Assembly: GCF_902635505.1 (NCBI RefSeq)
Contig: NC_045430.1
Coordinates: 2,048,677 to 2,112,676 of the forward strand
Reading direction: 5' to 3'
DNA length: 64,000 bases
Source: Sarcophilus harrisii
Taxonomy: Eukaryota > Chordata > Mammalia > Dasyuromorphia > Dasyuridae
The stretch's first letter is position 1; every line of letters starts with the position of its first letter. Below are positions 45,054 through 57,520 of this stretch, one piece after another. The position numbers were made by a program, and so were the translations under genes. Under the pieces are notes generated by a model, which had not been told where the DNA came from, did not search any database, and saw only the letters and a list, made by a program, of their open reading frames with translations.

Positions 45054-47639
45054 CTGCAGGGGAAGGAAAGGTCAGGCCTTAGAGGCAAGAAACACAAAGA
45101 GGCCCTTTTGAGCAAAGTGCATTTTCCTGATGCAGCCCAGAATTGTGAGGAGAAAAGTTCTCTTCCCCTCCCCTGTGTAACCTTTTCCTGTAACAAAAGG
45201 AAGAGGGAGGGAGGGAGGAAGGGAAGGAAGAAGGGAAACAGGAAGGCAAGGAAGGATGCAGGAGGGAGAAGAAGGTAAAACATCCCATCCCATGATTCAG
45301 TCTGCCCCCCTGTTTGCTGTGAGACTGCTCTGGGCCCCTCACTGCTTGGGGCCTGCAAGGTCTCAGCCATACACTGAAAGCCTGTGAGGCTGTAGCCCCA
45401 GGAGGCCGGGAAGGTGCCAGGGAAAGGACACATCCTGGCCCTGGCTCTGGCCCCATTATGGGCCTGCCCGTTTCTTGGGGCCCAGCCTCCTCACAGCAGC
45501 GGACATTGCAGAGGTCCCTGGATCTGGCTCCTTTTTCTCACATTTCTCCATCTTCAGACACCATTTCTTCATAAGACTCATGCAGTCCCACCTGGCTCAC
45601 GCGCCGCTGGCTGGCGAATTAAGATTGGGCCGGAGTGGCCGGGGCAGCAGCTGAGCAGTCCTCTGTTACTCTTTCTTTCCCACGCTCCCAGCCTGTGGCA
45701 AGAGGGCAATGGGGGAGTCTGGGGAGCCCAGGAAGATACAGGGACTTGGGAGAAGTGAGCCCCAGCCTCCAGGCAGAGTAGGGCAGAGTGGGAAGTTCTG
45801 TATGAGTGTGTTTTGGGGAGCTGCCTCCTGGCCCTAGGACGGGAATCTTGAAGCCTAAGCCGGGGCACTGGGCACCCACAGAAGGTGGTACTAGACAGGC
45901 CGTCCTCTGGGAGACAGAGGGACACCTCTGACAGTCGTTCCCCATGTTCTCCCTGGGGGGAGGGGGATGGTGAGCAAAGGAGGGGAAGGGGAATATCTTC
46001 CATGGAGGCCCAACCTCCTGAAATGGAGGCAAGTGGGACACCTTTTATATCCTGAGGAGGTTCATAGAACCATCGATTTGAACCAGAAAGGGGCTTCAGA
46101 AGCCAACGAGTGCAAGTGAGCAGGAGCTTTAGACAGGGAGGGTCAAAGCTAGGAGGGGCCTGAGAACAGGGGATGGCAGGGCTGGGACATGGCAGAGCTG
46201 GGCCACAGAACACGGAATGTCAGAGCAGAAAGAAGCCTTGGGACACATGCCGTGGAACATCATTCCCAGGTGAAACCTAAATTCCCTCTCATCCAAACAC
46301 TATTTTAGAGCTGGAATTTGTCCAAGGTCCCAGGGAAAGCAGGTGCTTTGGTCAGTTGAGTGACTATGGTTATTTGATTCTGATGGACACAATGCCCCTC
46401 TCCCCATCCTGCAACTTCCTCCCAAAGTGACATCCTTAGGGCACCTGCCTTCCCCCTGAGGCCATGCCCAGGAGAGCAAGCGGCTTCCCTAAATACAGGT
46501 TACTCTAGGGATCTTCCCCTTGGCAAATACACAGCAACCAATTCCTCAGCCTCCGAGTCCCGTTTTCATTGTGAAATGAGCTTACCAGAGTGGGTCCCCC
46601 CACCTCAGAGGGCTGACGTGAGGTCAGCGCTGGGCAGGCCACAATGTGAGCCAATGGCTGGGGAACTCAGCTGGCACCGATTGGAGTGGCAAGAAAAGTG
46701 AACTCATTTGGGCTGGGAGTGAGTCAGTCAGTCCTTCCATGTCCCACAGGCCTTTGGATGCAGTTGTTACTTAATTCATGCTTACCAAATTGCAGTGACT
46801 GTCTCTGAAATGACACATGAGCCAGAACCTACAAGCTAGGGGATCTCTTTGGAAAAGGGCTTTTGAAGACAGGTCCTGAGTGACACAAGACCCTAAAGCT
46901 CAGGCAAGTTTCCTCTCCTCCCTTGACTTCCTCCAGAATTGAGACCTGTCAGTGCTTGGCCTGCATCCTTTCCATATTCCAGAGGGACACTTCTAGCCCC
47001 TCAAGAGGAACAGTGTCAGGCCCCCTCATGACAGAAGTCTGAAAGCCTTCCCTAGCCCTGGCCCACTGACTGTTCTACATCTCCCCCTCAGGCTCATGGC
47101 CTCGATGCATTTTCCAACCAACCCCAAGTCCTAATCAAAAGCCAGCCTGGTAGGATTTGAACCCAAAGGCTCAGTCTCAGACTCTCACCCCCTGCCTCCC
47201 CTTCCCTCTAGTGTTGTCCCAGCCTTGTGGCTAAGTAGATTTACTAGAAGGACTGAGAGGTAACAAAAGCAAGTATGATGACTTTTCCTGGATGGGCCAC
47301 ATGCCTCAGTCTGGTCCTACCGCCTCCTCCCCTAGCTCTGGTCTTCCTCTCTTTTAGTCCTAGTGGGGTTCACAAGGAGAAGCATATGAGCATGGATAAA
47401 AGTGTCCTCCTTCCTCTCCGTGGCTACTTCTACCACATCGTTAAGGTCTAAAAGAGTTTGTTGTCAGCTGGTGAACTGTGTGGGTTTCCTGTATATGTCA
47501 GAAAATCATTTCCTAATCCTCCCACTACCAAGAACATAGGGTGCTAAGTGAAGGGCCTCTCAGCCCTGAAAAAAGGGTTGCTTGAATAGGGTAGACATTT
47601 GGATCCCCCCATACTCAAACTTTGGATCCACCTGAAAGC
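45054..47639 (-). other. PRR5: PRR5 5' intron, middle part
   Basis: Noncoding. A GGAA-rich patch lies at 45196-45260 and a 33-base-type array at 46118-46240. The rest looks single-copy and shows nothing I can name. Confidence 0.45.
46118..46240 (-). repeat. About 33-bp array, three to four diverged copies
   Basis: Repeats of 'gagaacaggggatggcaggg' and 'cacggaatgtcagagcag' type units, the same family as 25677-25839. Confidence 0.6.
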
Positions 47640-49330
47640 ATCTAGCTTCTCCATAATCCAACACTCCTCATTCAGTGAAACTGTTCTCTCCAGTGTTACC
47701 AATTATCCCTTCATTGTCAAATCTAGTGACCTTTTTTCAACCCACATCTCTATGCAGATATGAGACCCAGATCTTTACATCTAGCTGTAGGGTCTCTCAA
47801 GTTCCAGGTTTGTATCATCAATTGCCTCTTAGACATTTTCATCTGGATTTCCTTAGGCATCTCAAACTCAACACATCCAAAACAGAACTTATCATCTTCC
47901 CTGCATAAATTCTCCTCTCTAATTATTGTAAAGAGCATCACCATCCTCCCAGTCCCTCAGGATTTCTCCTTAGGAATCATTCTGAATGCTTATTATCTCA
48001 TTTCCCCTCACATCCAAGCTGTATCTAAGGCCTATCAACTTCATCCCTGCAATATCTCTTGTCGGATTTCACCTCTGCAGCGTTTTCTCTTTGATTTCAT
48101 CTCTGTACCACCTCTTGTTGTCTCATGTAGATTTCACCTCTGCAGCATCTCTTGTTGATTTCACCTCTGCAACATCTCTTGTTGATTTCACCTCTGCAAC
48201 ATCTCTTGTTGGATTTCACCTCTGCAGCATCTCTTGTTGATTTCACCTCTGCAGCATCTCTTGTTGATTTCAACTCTGCAGCATCTCTTGTCGATTTCAC
48301 CTCTGCAGCTTTTTCTCTTCGATTTCATCTCTGTACCACCTCTTGTCATCTCATGTAGATTTCACCTCTGCAGCATCTCTTGTCAATTTCTCTTCTGCAA
48401 TTTCTCCTTAGTTTCATCTCTGCAACATCTCTTGTTAATTTCACCTCTGCAGCTTTTTCTCTTCTATTTCATCTCGGTAACATTTTTTGTCAATTTCATT
48501 CCTGCAATATCTTTTGTCAGTTTCATCCCCTGCAACTTCACCTCTTCCATATCTCTTGTTGATTCCACCTCTGCAACATCTTTTATCAGATTTTGCCTCT
48601 CAACAGCTCTCCAATATTTCCCCTTTTCTCCTGTCCCATCTCTAGAGCAGACCCTTAGCACGTCACATCTGAACTATTGCAAAAACTTGCTTGGAGGTGA
48701 AGGGGTCTGCCTATCTCAAGTCTCCCCAACTCTGGGCCGTCTTCCTTTCACCCTTCTAAATCACACGTTTGACCACGTTACCCCATACTTTAGTGGTTCC
48801 CTAAGCCTTTGGAGTCAAGTGCAAAATCCTCTGTTTGGCATTCAAAGCCTTTCATAACCTGCCCCCCTCCAATATCCTGATAATTGCTCCCTCCAGATAC
48901 TCTATGATCTGGTCACATCATCCCTCCATCCCTCATTGCTATGCTTCTACATTGACTGTCCCTCATATTGAGAACATTATGTCCTTTCACCTCTACTCCT
49001 TGGTTTACCTGGATTTCTACAGGACTCAGTTTCAACCCATTTTAAGAGGCTTTTTCGGGCTCCCTTTACCCCCAAGGAAAGGACCTCCCCTTTTAAATTC
49101 AGTAGATTCCAACTACTCTGTCCATAGCTATTTATACAGAATTGTTTCCATGTGGTCTCTCCCACTACCATGTGGGCTCTTTGAGGGCAGGGACTGATTT
49201 CTGCTTTTCTTTGTATACTCAGAGTTTAGCACAGTGTCTGATATATAGTCATCAAGTCAAAAACATTTACTGAGTGCCTACTGTATTCTAGGCATTGAGT
49301 CAAGAGTTAGCACAAGAGAGGAGAAAACAT
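47640..49330 (+). mobile_element. L2 (CR1-clade) LINE 3' half, interrupted by its own minisatellite
   Basis: The plus strand follows the L2 order: 'tctctatgcagat', 'catctggatttccttaggca', 'tctcaaactcaacacatcca', then after the array 'gaactattgcaaaaacttg', 'tggttccctaagcctttgg', 'attcaaagcctttcataacc', and the 3' end 'gtgggctctttgagggcagg' with 'cagagtttagcacagtgtct'. The coding potential is fully decayed. The 48060-48600 array splits the element. Confidence 0.8.
48060..48600 (+). repeat. 27-bp minisatellite grown inside the L2 copy
   Basis: Units of the form 'gatttcacctctgcagcatc' + 'tcttgtt' repeat about twenty times with variants (gcaac, gcagc, and longer 'tttttctcttcgatttcatc' forms). A longer block with 'gtaccacctcttgt' is present twice, near 48090 and 48325, so there is higher-order duplication. 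The unit matches L2 sequence at the left edge (about 48034-48060). Because 27 is divisible by three, both strands show open 9-residue repeats. Confidence 0.9.
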
Positions 49331-50424
49331 GTAAACAAGCTATTTGTAGCTATCTAATGATATATGTACATATACTTGTCATTAACCAGGAGGTCATTAG
49401 AACATAAGAAAGAGCTTTCTAGGCATGGGGGATGGCCAGATAAAATGCCCAGAGCTGAGCAATGGAGGCAGGAGTCAGTGGTTTGAAGAGTAGGTGAGGA
49501 GTAGGGAGTGAGGGGAGGAATAATATAAGATAGCCTAGGTGTCTAAATGATTGCTGACCTGGCCCGGGTTTCCTTTCTGCTGCTTTAGTTGTTTTGGGCC
49601 AATCCCTTTACCTCTCTTGGACTGTTATAGGAAATGAGGAGGTTGATCTAGATATAGCATCAGCCCTGAATTGGGGCTTCAAAGGCCCTTTCCAGCTCTA
49701 AATCTGAGAATCTCCTTGACCAATAGGAAGCTAGATCATGGAAATTTGGTCCCCAATCCCTGCCTTTGGAAAAAGGTAGGGCTGCTGAAGGGGCCAGATC
49801 CTCTGACACAGACTATGCGATTCTGGCCCCGTGCCATCGGAAAAATGAGAGGGTGGAGCTTGGACCCTTTCCACTCTGGCATCTTGTGCTCTATCAGCCT
49901 GCAAAGCCAGCCGCAAACAGGAAAGAATTAGACTTTCTGACCACACACGAGAGGCGGCCCCATATTGGGGAAGCGGTGGACCCCTGGGCCCCAGCATGTG
50001 GGATGGGGGAGGGGCTTCCACCCCATCACATCTGCTGATACCCTTCCCCTGACTCTATTCCCTCTCCCAAGGAACTGAACCTCATTAGCATTTCTCTTTA
50101 TCTGCTAAGGCTTGAACCTCAGACCATCCCAGCAAACAGCCTTCTAATGGGTTGCTATCAGAAAGCGGTTCCAGCAGCCTGGTGAAGGGGGAATACCTTG
50201 TGCTACCCTGGCCTGCTGTGGACTCCTCACTTCCCCAGCTAGCAAGGGCAGCTAAGGGCCGGGCTACAGGAGGGAACCCTAGAGGAACAAGCCCTGGACA
50301 GTAAGCGTCAGTCTCAAAAGCAGAGTTTTCTACCACAGATTTGCTCAGTAGTCAAGTAACTCCGTCCCTTTAGGTTGGTTTCATTCTCAGTAGAAGGAGG
50401 GGAGGAGATAAAGGGAGTTGGAAG

Positions 50425-50510
50425 AGCTCAAAGGCTCCTCTTAGAGCTGACATTCCCAGTTCTAAGGCCCCTCCCAACTCTTGACACTCCAAGTTCTGAG
50501 GTCTTCCCAG
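50425..50510 (+). repeat. About 33-bp SINE-tail array, opposite orientation
   Basis: 'cattcccagttctaaggccc' and 'cactccaagttctgaggtct' are successive copies of the 33-base unit, here reading in the SINE-sense direction. It is the only one of the six arrays in this orientation. Confidence 0.55.
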
Positions 50511-52262
50511 TGATGCATTTCATGTTTTATGCTCTTTGTTTTATAGATTCAGTTTTTTGCTCTGAACTTAATGAGTTCCCCCGAAGGGAAAATATTTCCA
50601 TATACAACCCAGAACAGGAAATGGGTTATATGTGAAACTGTGAATCTCTACTATGTACAGTTTGCTTTTTAAAACATAGAGATATTTGCATTATTCCTTC
50701 AATCACATCTTGCTTTTCTGTTTCCTTCTATATATTTCAGTGAGCCTCTTTTCCTTTTTTTTTTTTTTTTGCTCCCCCATCCCCAGGGACATAAGAACCA
50801 GAGGCTTCCTCACCATTTCAAGGCAGTTTCCCCACTGGCCACGTCCAAAATTGGGGGTTTCACACTCTTCCCTGAACATTCTTCCCTCTCTGGAGCTCAG
50901 TAGTTCTTCCTCCTCCATCCCCTGGGATTGCAGGCCCAGTTCTGCTCTCCGTTCATCCGCATCTTCCTAGGTTTCTTAGACTCTACCTCTCAGGATCTTA
51001 AGCACTTTGTATCATCCCAAACAGAGGCTTCAGCCTCTTCAGCCAGCCCCTAACTGATGGACACCTCTGCCATTTTCAATTCTTTGCCACCACAAAAAGA
51101 GCCACTATGTAAGTTCTTGTACAAACCAAACATGGCCTCAAATACTCAATGGGACGCTGGGCAAGAAACTTGTCTTTGCCTCAGTTTCCCCAATTGTAAA
51201 TGAGACAGATAACAAGATCTCCCTTCCTCTTGGTATTGTAAAGGTTCAATGAGATATCTCATTATTATCAATATTATCAATGAGATATAAGCATAAAGTG
51301 CTTAGTATTGTGCCTGGCACACAGTAGGTACTTTATAAAATGGGTAAATAGAGAATGCTTCCCTTCCTTCTTGAACACATGGGTCCTTTCCTCCCCTCTC
51401 ACTGCCCCTTCCACTTTGCTCTCTTTAGGCTGCAGACTCTACCCAGCTTCTATTCTGAGTCTCTTCCAGCCAGAAATCCATCACTACCAAGAGTGCATTA
51501 GGAAAACAGTCTTCTTGCTGTTGTGATGGCATTACCCTGACATTCCAGAAGCCCTTTTCGTGACTTTGGGCACTCAAATAGCCGAGGAAACATTAGTCAG
51601 CCCTCGTGGGAACCTGGCATCAATCTGCCCATTTCAGAGGTGAGTAAACTGTTGACTCAGAAGCCAAAGGATAGAGATGAGTCTCCGGAGTGACTCAGCT
51701 GAACTCCAAGAATGCTCATTGACCTTCTCCCATTCCAAGGCCTGCAGCTGAAGGAAGCAGCCTGGAGAACAAGGTAAGGAAATACTCCTTCCCCCACCCA
51801 GACCAGCAGGGCCTCGGCTCGGCTCCCAGCCAAGCTTCTGATCAATCTTTCATCAGGAGCTTCTCCACAGAGTCCAGCAGCAGCCTCTCCTGCTGGTTAA
51901 GCCATCCCAAACTCTCTGCAGGAAGGATGGGGGGGGGGGGTTACTGAAGGAGCCTCTCTCAGAGACATCCTGGCAAAGATGCTAGGCCGGGCCAAGAATC
52001 AGAGAGCCCAGCCAGAGAAGGGAAGGGTGATGGCCAGGAGCGAGAAGTACTCCTATTTCCCTAGGAGAGCTCCTGAGGTCAGTGTCAAAAGTAGGATTAG
52101 CTCCATTTTACAGATGAGGAAACTGAGGGCCATCCAAGGGCACAAACAGAATGGGATGTGTTTTCTAAGGCTAAATTCCTTGCTCTTTTCACTACTGCCT
52201 CTTAAGCCCTTCGGTGTATGATTATTGAATTCTCATTGGGATCAACTGTAGAAATAAATGAA

Positions 52263-52395
52263 CAGGGAAGGTCAGAGCTGAGAGGGATCTGAGAACAGGG
52301 GATGTCAGAGGTTTAAGGAGCTTAGAACTGGGGAGATGTCTGAGCTAGAGGGGCCCTAGAATAGGGAATGTCACAGCTGCAGGGCTTTAGAGGCA
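52263..52395 (-). repeat. About 33-bp array, four diverged copies
   Basis: Repeats of the 'gaacaggggatgtcagag' type unit, e.g. near 52263, 52291, 52330 and 52362, same family as 25677-25839. Confidence 0.65.
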
Positions 52396-53369
52396 AGATA
52401 GGAGAATCTCTTCAAGGTGAGAATACTTTCTTTACCATCCCTTAAAGATGTGCCCATCCAGACTCTGCTTGAAGAATTCTAATGACAGAGAGCTCACTAA
52501 CTTACATGGCAGACAGAGCATTTCTTCATGATTCCCATACGCACGCAGGGTTCGATTACAGTTATCATAACCAAGAGATTTGCATATGATTCCACAACCA
52601 TTTCTTAACTGCCAGGTTTGCGCTGCTACCATTCCCTTACATCATCTCCCTGCATGTTCTCAGGAGTGTGGGAGGTCAGAGTTGTTGGCCCCAGTTCCAC
52701 AGGGGATCCAAGGTTAGAAGTGGTTCTCAGACTATCCACAACTATATGGAAATTTGTGCCAGATCACAAACAAGGAGAAAAATAAAAACCGAACCGGTCC
52801 TGAGGCTTCGAGGGGCTCCCAAAAGGCGACGGGACTAGCCAGACTCTGGAAAGAGAAGCTACGTGGCTGATGACACTTGGAAAGCAATCCAACCACCGAG
52901 GAAAGAAATGGGGAGAATTTTTCTAAGGCAGTGACTCGAATGGCCAGCCCCTCTGAGCTCGAGGTCCAGAGGGGTCAGAGACCAAGCAGGTCAAGGAAGC
53001 TTCCCACAACAGCCAGCCCTGACTTACGGCAGCATCTTTGGGGAGCCAAAGACTAGCGATAGTTGCCCAGTACAAGGAATGACTGATGAGAGCTGGAATG
53101 GAAGGAAATGACCCTGGGCTGTGAGGAAGGAGCATGATGAGTACAGAGAAGCCAAAGGAGTCTTAGGAAAATTGATGGAGGGTGAGGTTAGCAGAGCCCA
53201 GAAAATGACCACCATCATGCACACACAATGCTCCAACTGACCAGTAAGGAGCCACCCCTTTCTTTCTTCCAGAGGTGGGGGACTATGGGTTGAAATGCTA
53301 CATGCATAGCCAGACTTGATTCAGCTTTTGGTTAGTTTTGCTGAGCTGCTTTTGTGGTGTAGCTTAATT

Positions 53370-53785
53370 TCTTTTCTTTTCTTCCTTGCTTCCTTCCTTC
53401 TTTCCTTCTTCCTTCCATTCCTTCCTCCCTCTTCCCCTATCTCCCTTTCTTCCTTCCCCCTCCTTTTCTCCTTTCCCCCTCCTTTCTTTTCTTCTTCCTT
53501 CCTTCCTTCCTTCCTTCCTTCCTTCCTTCCTTCCTTCCTTCCTTCCTTCCTTCCTTCCTCCCTCCCTCCCTTCCCTCTTTTCTTCTTTCCTTCTTCCCTT
53601 CTTCTCTCCCTTCCTTCCTCCCTTGCTACTTCCCTTTCTTCCTTCTTTCTTCCCTACCTCCCTTTTTTGCTCCCATCCTCTCTTCCTCCGTTCTTTCCTC
53701 CTTCCCTTCCTCACTTTCTCCCTTTTCTCCTTTCCTCTTCCTTTTCTCTCTTCCTCCCTCTCTTCTTTCTTTCTGCCCACCTCTG
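53370..53785 (+). repeat. (TTCC)n microsatellite within a polypyrimidine tract
   Basis: About 415 bases of C/T with an uninterrupted TTCC run at roughly 53493-53558. Ser/Leu/Pro-rich and Lys/Glu/Arg-rich open frames here are compositional. Confidence 0.92.
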
Positions 53786-56200
53786 AGAGGGCTTCTCCAG
53801 GTGCTGTACAGGAAACCTTGCTCCTTCCCACTTTGGTGCCCTTGGGCTGCAATCATCTTCCTCCTCCACCTTTGCTTGCCACTTTGAAAGGCCCCTGCCC
53901 TTCCTTTCTCCTCCCTTGAATCAGCATCGACCACCCCAGCAGACCCCCACCCCACCCCGGGGGCTTTTCTCCTGAGCTGTCCAAAAAATCGTGAATCCTA
54001 GTGTATGTCGTCCCTGTTCTGGGCAGTCGCTCCCTTTGGGCACTGACCAAGGCACAAGAAGACACAGAACAGGCCAGGCTGGATATACCCACACCACAGA
54101 CTGCTAGTCAGCATGGGCAGGAGACACAGGGGGCAAAGGAGCAGAGGGTTGGCTCACCGAGGGCTGGGAAGGGCTCCCTCCGTCCTCCCTCTCCCCACCC
54201 AAGCAGCCCTGACAAGAGTTTGCCCTAAACAGTCTCTGGGGGTTCCCTCTCCCCTGGGACCCCCCTCTCACTGCTAGAAGCCCCCTCCACACACATCGAC
54301 TTCCACATTGGGGGCATCTCATCATTTTAAACAAATTTGAAAGTGGGGCTTCTCCCCACAGAGTCCAAGGACCAGGGAGGAAAGGACAGGAGGGATTAAC
54401 ATTTTGGGTTTTCAGTTCTATCATCTTGGAAATTCACGTGGAGATAAATCTTGAGAATGGAGGGCCCAGAGGTGGAGGGGGGGGGGCAGGACAGTCAGCT
54501 GAGTGAGCTCCCCCAGATACAGAAGCTCCCTTCTCTGCTAGGGCTTGCCCAGCCTCTTGGAGAAGTTCCTCTGTCAGGGGACAGGGGGCTGGGGGGGAGG
54601 GAATGAATCATCTTGAACATGTCCTCCAGTGCTCACCACTCTACTATCCAATCGTGCCAGGCAGTGAGCTGGGCTTGGGGGACCAGAGCCTGACACACGT
54701 GGACCCCGGGAGCTTACAACCGATGAGCAGATGCCTTGGCCAACGAGCATTTATTAGGCACCTACTCTTTGCCAGACTCTGGACTTAGAAAGACAACAAC
54801 AACCACAAAAACTCCCCTCAAGAGTGCTCAAGGGCTCCCTTTGGAAGGTCCCCCACCACCGCATCATCCTGTCCCCCAGGGAAAGCCGTCTCTCGCCTCA
54901 AGGGCCAGCTTGGGGCCCCTTCCCTGACGCCTTTTCCGCCCCACCCCCAGCTACCAGAGGGAGATCTTTCCCGCCCAAGTCTGCTCCGGAGGCATTCTTG
55001 GGCTAGAGAACGGTCTCGTTCTGCCTCATTGACCCATTTGTCCTTCCCCCTCAGCCTGCGCCCCCCCACCCAGTGCGCTCCGAGTTTGGATTTCACTTTC
55101 AGCGGTGGGGGGGGGGGGGGTGACCCAGAGCTGGTCAATAATTGGCTGCAGACCATTAGCTCCAAGTGTTCCCTCAAGGGACGTTTCCCCTCAAATGCAG
55201 GAAGGTCTGGGGGCCTTCACTGAACTCCCTCGTGCTTCTGGCACTATCCCAGGCGGGATTCAGAAACCCGTGGCATCCAGCGAGAAGCCGGGTTGCCGCT
55301 GGCTCCCAGACACCTTCCGTCGGTGGGGACTGAGACAGGGCAGGGCTGGAGCGCGGAGGCGTCTGGGGCGGTGGGCAGCCGGCGAGCTCTGGGAGGCAGC
55401 GAGGGCCGCGGGAAGGTCTCCGAGTCACGGGTAATGTGAGCGAGAAGGGCTCCGCTCCAGCCCGTCAGACCCGCAGCAAGAATCTGTCACGGAGGGCTCC
55501 GAACTGCCCTGCTTTGGGGCTCCCTCAGTCCTGCCCAGGCGCCGTCAGGAGCGCTTCTCTCCAGTTTCACAGATGGGGAAAAGTGAGGGCAGAAAAAGTG
55601 ACTGGGAGGAAGCTCCCTATGGAGAGGCTCCCGGCCCAATCCACATCTCCCCTCGTTCCCCAAGGATGTCAGGGGGCTGGGGGGAAGGGGGAGGAGCCGG
55701 GTCCACGGCGCCGAGTCCCACGTTTTCCGGAGGGCGCCCGCACAGGCAGAGACTTTCCCAGAGGGGACAGCCTGTAACTGGCCCTGGGTCCCGCCCGGTC
55801 CCTCCAGTTTAGAGCTCTTCCCGCACACCTCTACCCATGAGGGATTCCCCACAGATCCCGCCCACACCCGCAGCGGTGAGAGGCACACAGGCGGCGCACA
55901 ATAAAAGCTCACTATTGAAGGGAAGAAGAAAGGCTGCTCCAAGACACAGACTTCATGTTGGCCTTGCTAAGACTGGCCTCTGGTTCCCAGCTCTGCTCCC
56001 CGCCGGCCCCTTTCAGCCTTTAACAATAGCAGGACTCCGGACGGAGAACGGCACCTCCGGGGGCGGGGAATGTGAATCCGGGCAAAATCACGGGTCCGAA
56101 GGGAGGGGGGATGCGGGAGAGAGGAAGAGGAGGGCCCCGCAGGCCCAAGAGCACTTGTATCCCTCACCCTGCAGCAAGCACACAGAGGCAGACTGTGAGG
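53786..56200 (-). other. PRR5: PRR5 5' intron near the distal promoter
   Basis: Noncoding. A SINE head lies at about 54745-54835. G-runs occur at 54477-54486, 54591-54598 and 55106-55120. A moderately CpG-rich block at about 55290-56110 has no convincing donor on the minus strand, so I do not call an exon. Confidence 0.4.
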
Positions 56201-57520
56201 GCGCGCACACACACACACAAGCTACACACACACACAAGCTACACACACACAGCCACACAAGCTACACACACAGCCACACAAGCTACACACACAGCCACAC
56301 ACTACACACACACAGCCACACAGCTACACACACACAGCCACACACGCTACACACACGCAGCCACACAAGCTACACACACACAGCCACACAAGCTACACAC
56401 ACACACACAGAGCCACACACACTACACACACACACCACACATGCCACAACCTTCACCACAACCACACCGCTACACACACACACACAAGCCACATCAACCA
56501 GCCCACACACACACACACCCACACTACCAGCACACACTACACACACACACCACCACACACACACACACCCCCACGGCCACACCTTTACACACACACCCAC
56601 AACTCACACACGCCACTACACACACAGAGCCACACAAGCTACACACATGCAGCCACATAAGCTACACACACACACCACACACCACACACACACCACACCA
56701 CACACACACACACAAGCCACACACACACTTACACACACACGCAGCACTACACACGCTAACACACACGCAGCCACACAAGCTACACACACACACACAACAA
56801 GCACACACACAAGCCACACAACCACACACGACCTACAATCCCACACTACATACATAGCCACAAGTCCACACAAGCATACAACTACATACAGACCACACAA
56901 AGCTACACACACAACAGCACACAATGCTACAACACACACATCATGACCACACACTACACACACAGCCACACACGCTACACACACACAGCCACACAAGCTA
57001 CACACACACAGCCATACAAGCTACACAGACAGCCATACAAGTTACACACACACAGAGCCACAAAAGCTACACACACAGAGCCATACAAGCTACACACACA
57101 CAGCCATACAAGTTACATACACACAAAGCCACAAAAGCTACATACACAGAGAGCCATGCAAACTGCACACACAGAGACCATACAAGCTACACACACAGCC
57201 ATATAAACTACACACACAGCCATACAAGCTACACACACACAGCCATACAAGTTACACACACACAGAGCCACAAAAGCTCCACACACAGAACCATACAAAT
57301 TACATACACACAGAGCCATACAAGTTGCACACAGAGCCATACAAGCTACACACAGATCCACAAAAGCTACATACACAGAGAGCCATGCAAACTGCACACA
57401 CACAGACCATACAAGCTACACACACAGCCATACAAACTACACACACAGCCATACAAGCTGCACACACAGCCCATACAAAGCTCACACAACACACGGAGCC
57501 AACAGAGGTTCACCTGGGAC
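56200..57520 (+). repeat. CA-rich minisatellite, units of about 20-27 bp
   Basis: Units of the type 'gccacacaagctacacacac' repeat for 1.3 kb. The left two thirds use 'ccacaca' variants; from about 57000 the units become 'agccatacaagctacacaca'. A block at roughly 57060-57200 ('agccacaaaagctac', 'agagccatgcaaactgcaca') recurs at 57350-57410, showing higher-order duplication. His/Thr-rich and Cys/Val-rich open frames are artefacts. Confidence 0.9.

Larger units (their letters stand above)
49331..53369 (-). other. PRR5: PRR5 5' intron, distal part
   Basis: Noncoding. SINE pieces lie at about 49545-49720 (plus), 51130-51345 (MIR, plus) and 52085-52170 (minus). Short 33-base-type arrays lie at 50425-50510 and 52263-52395. 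A T-run covers 50755-50771. A decayed L1 tail (minus) is likely at about 51040-51125 ('actgatggacacctctgcca'). Confidence 0.5.

Noticed and set aside
48097-48857. Nine-residue repeat proteins on both strands
   Set aside because: The 27-base unit is divisible by three, so frames stay open by arithmetic; the region is a decayed L2.
53316-53919. Long Ser/Leu/Pro and Lys/Glu/Arg frames
   Set aside because: Artefacts of the TTCC microsatellite.
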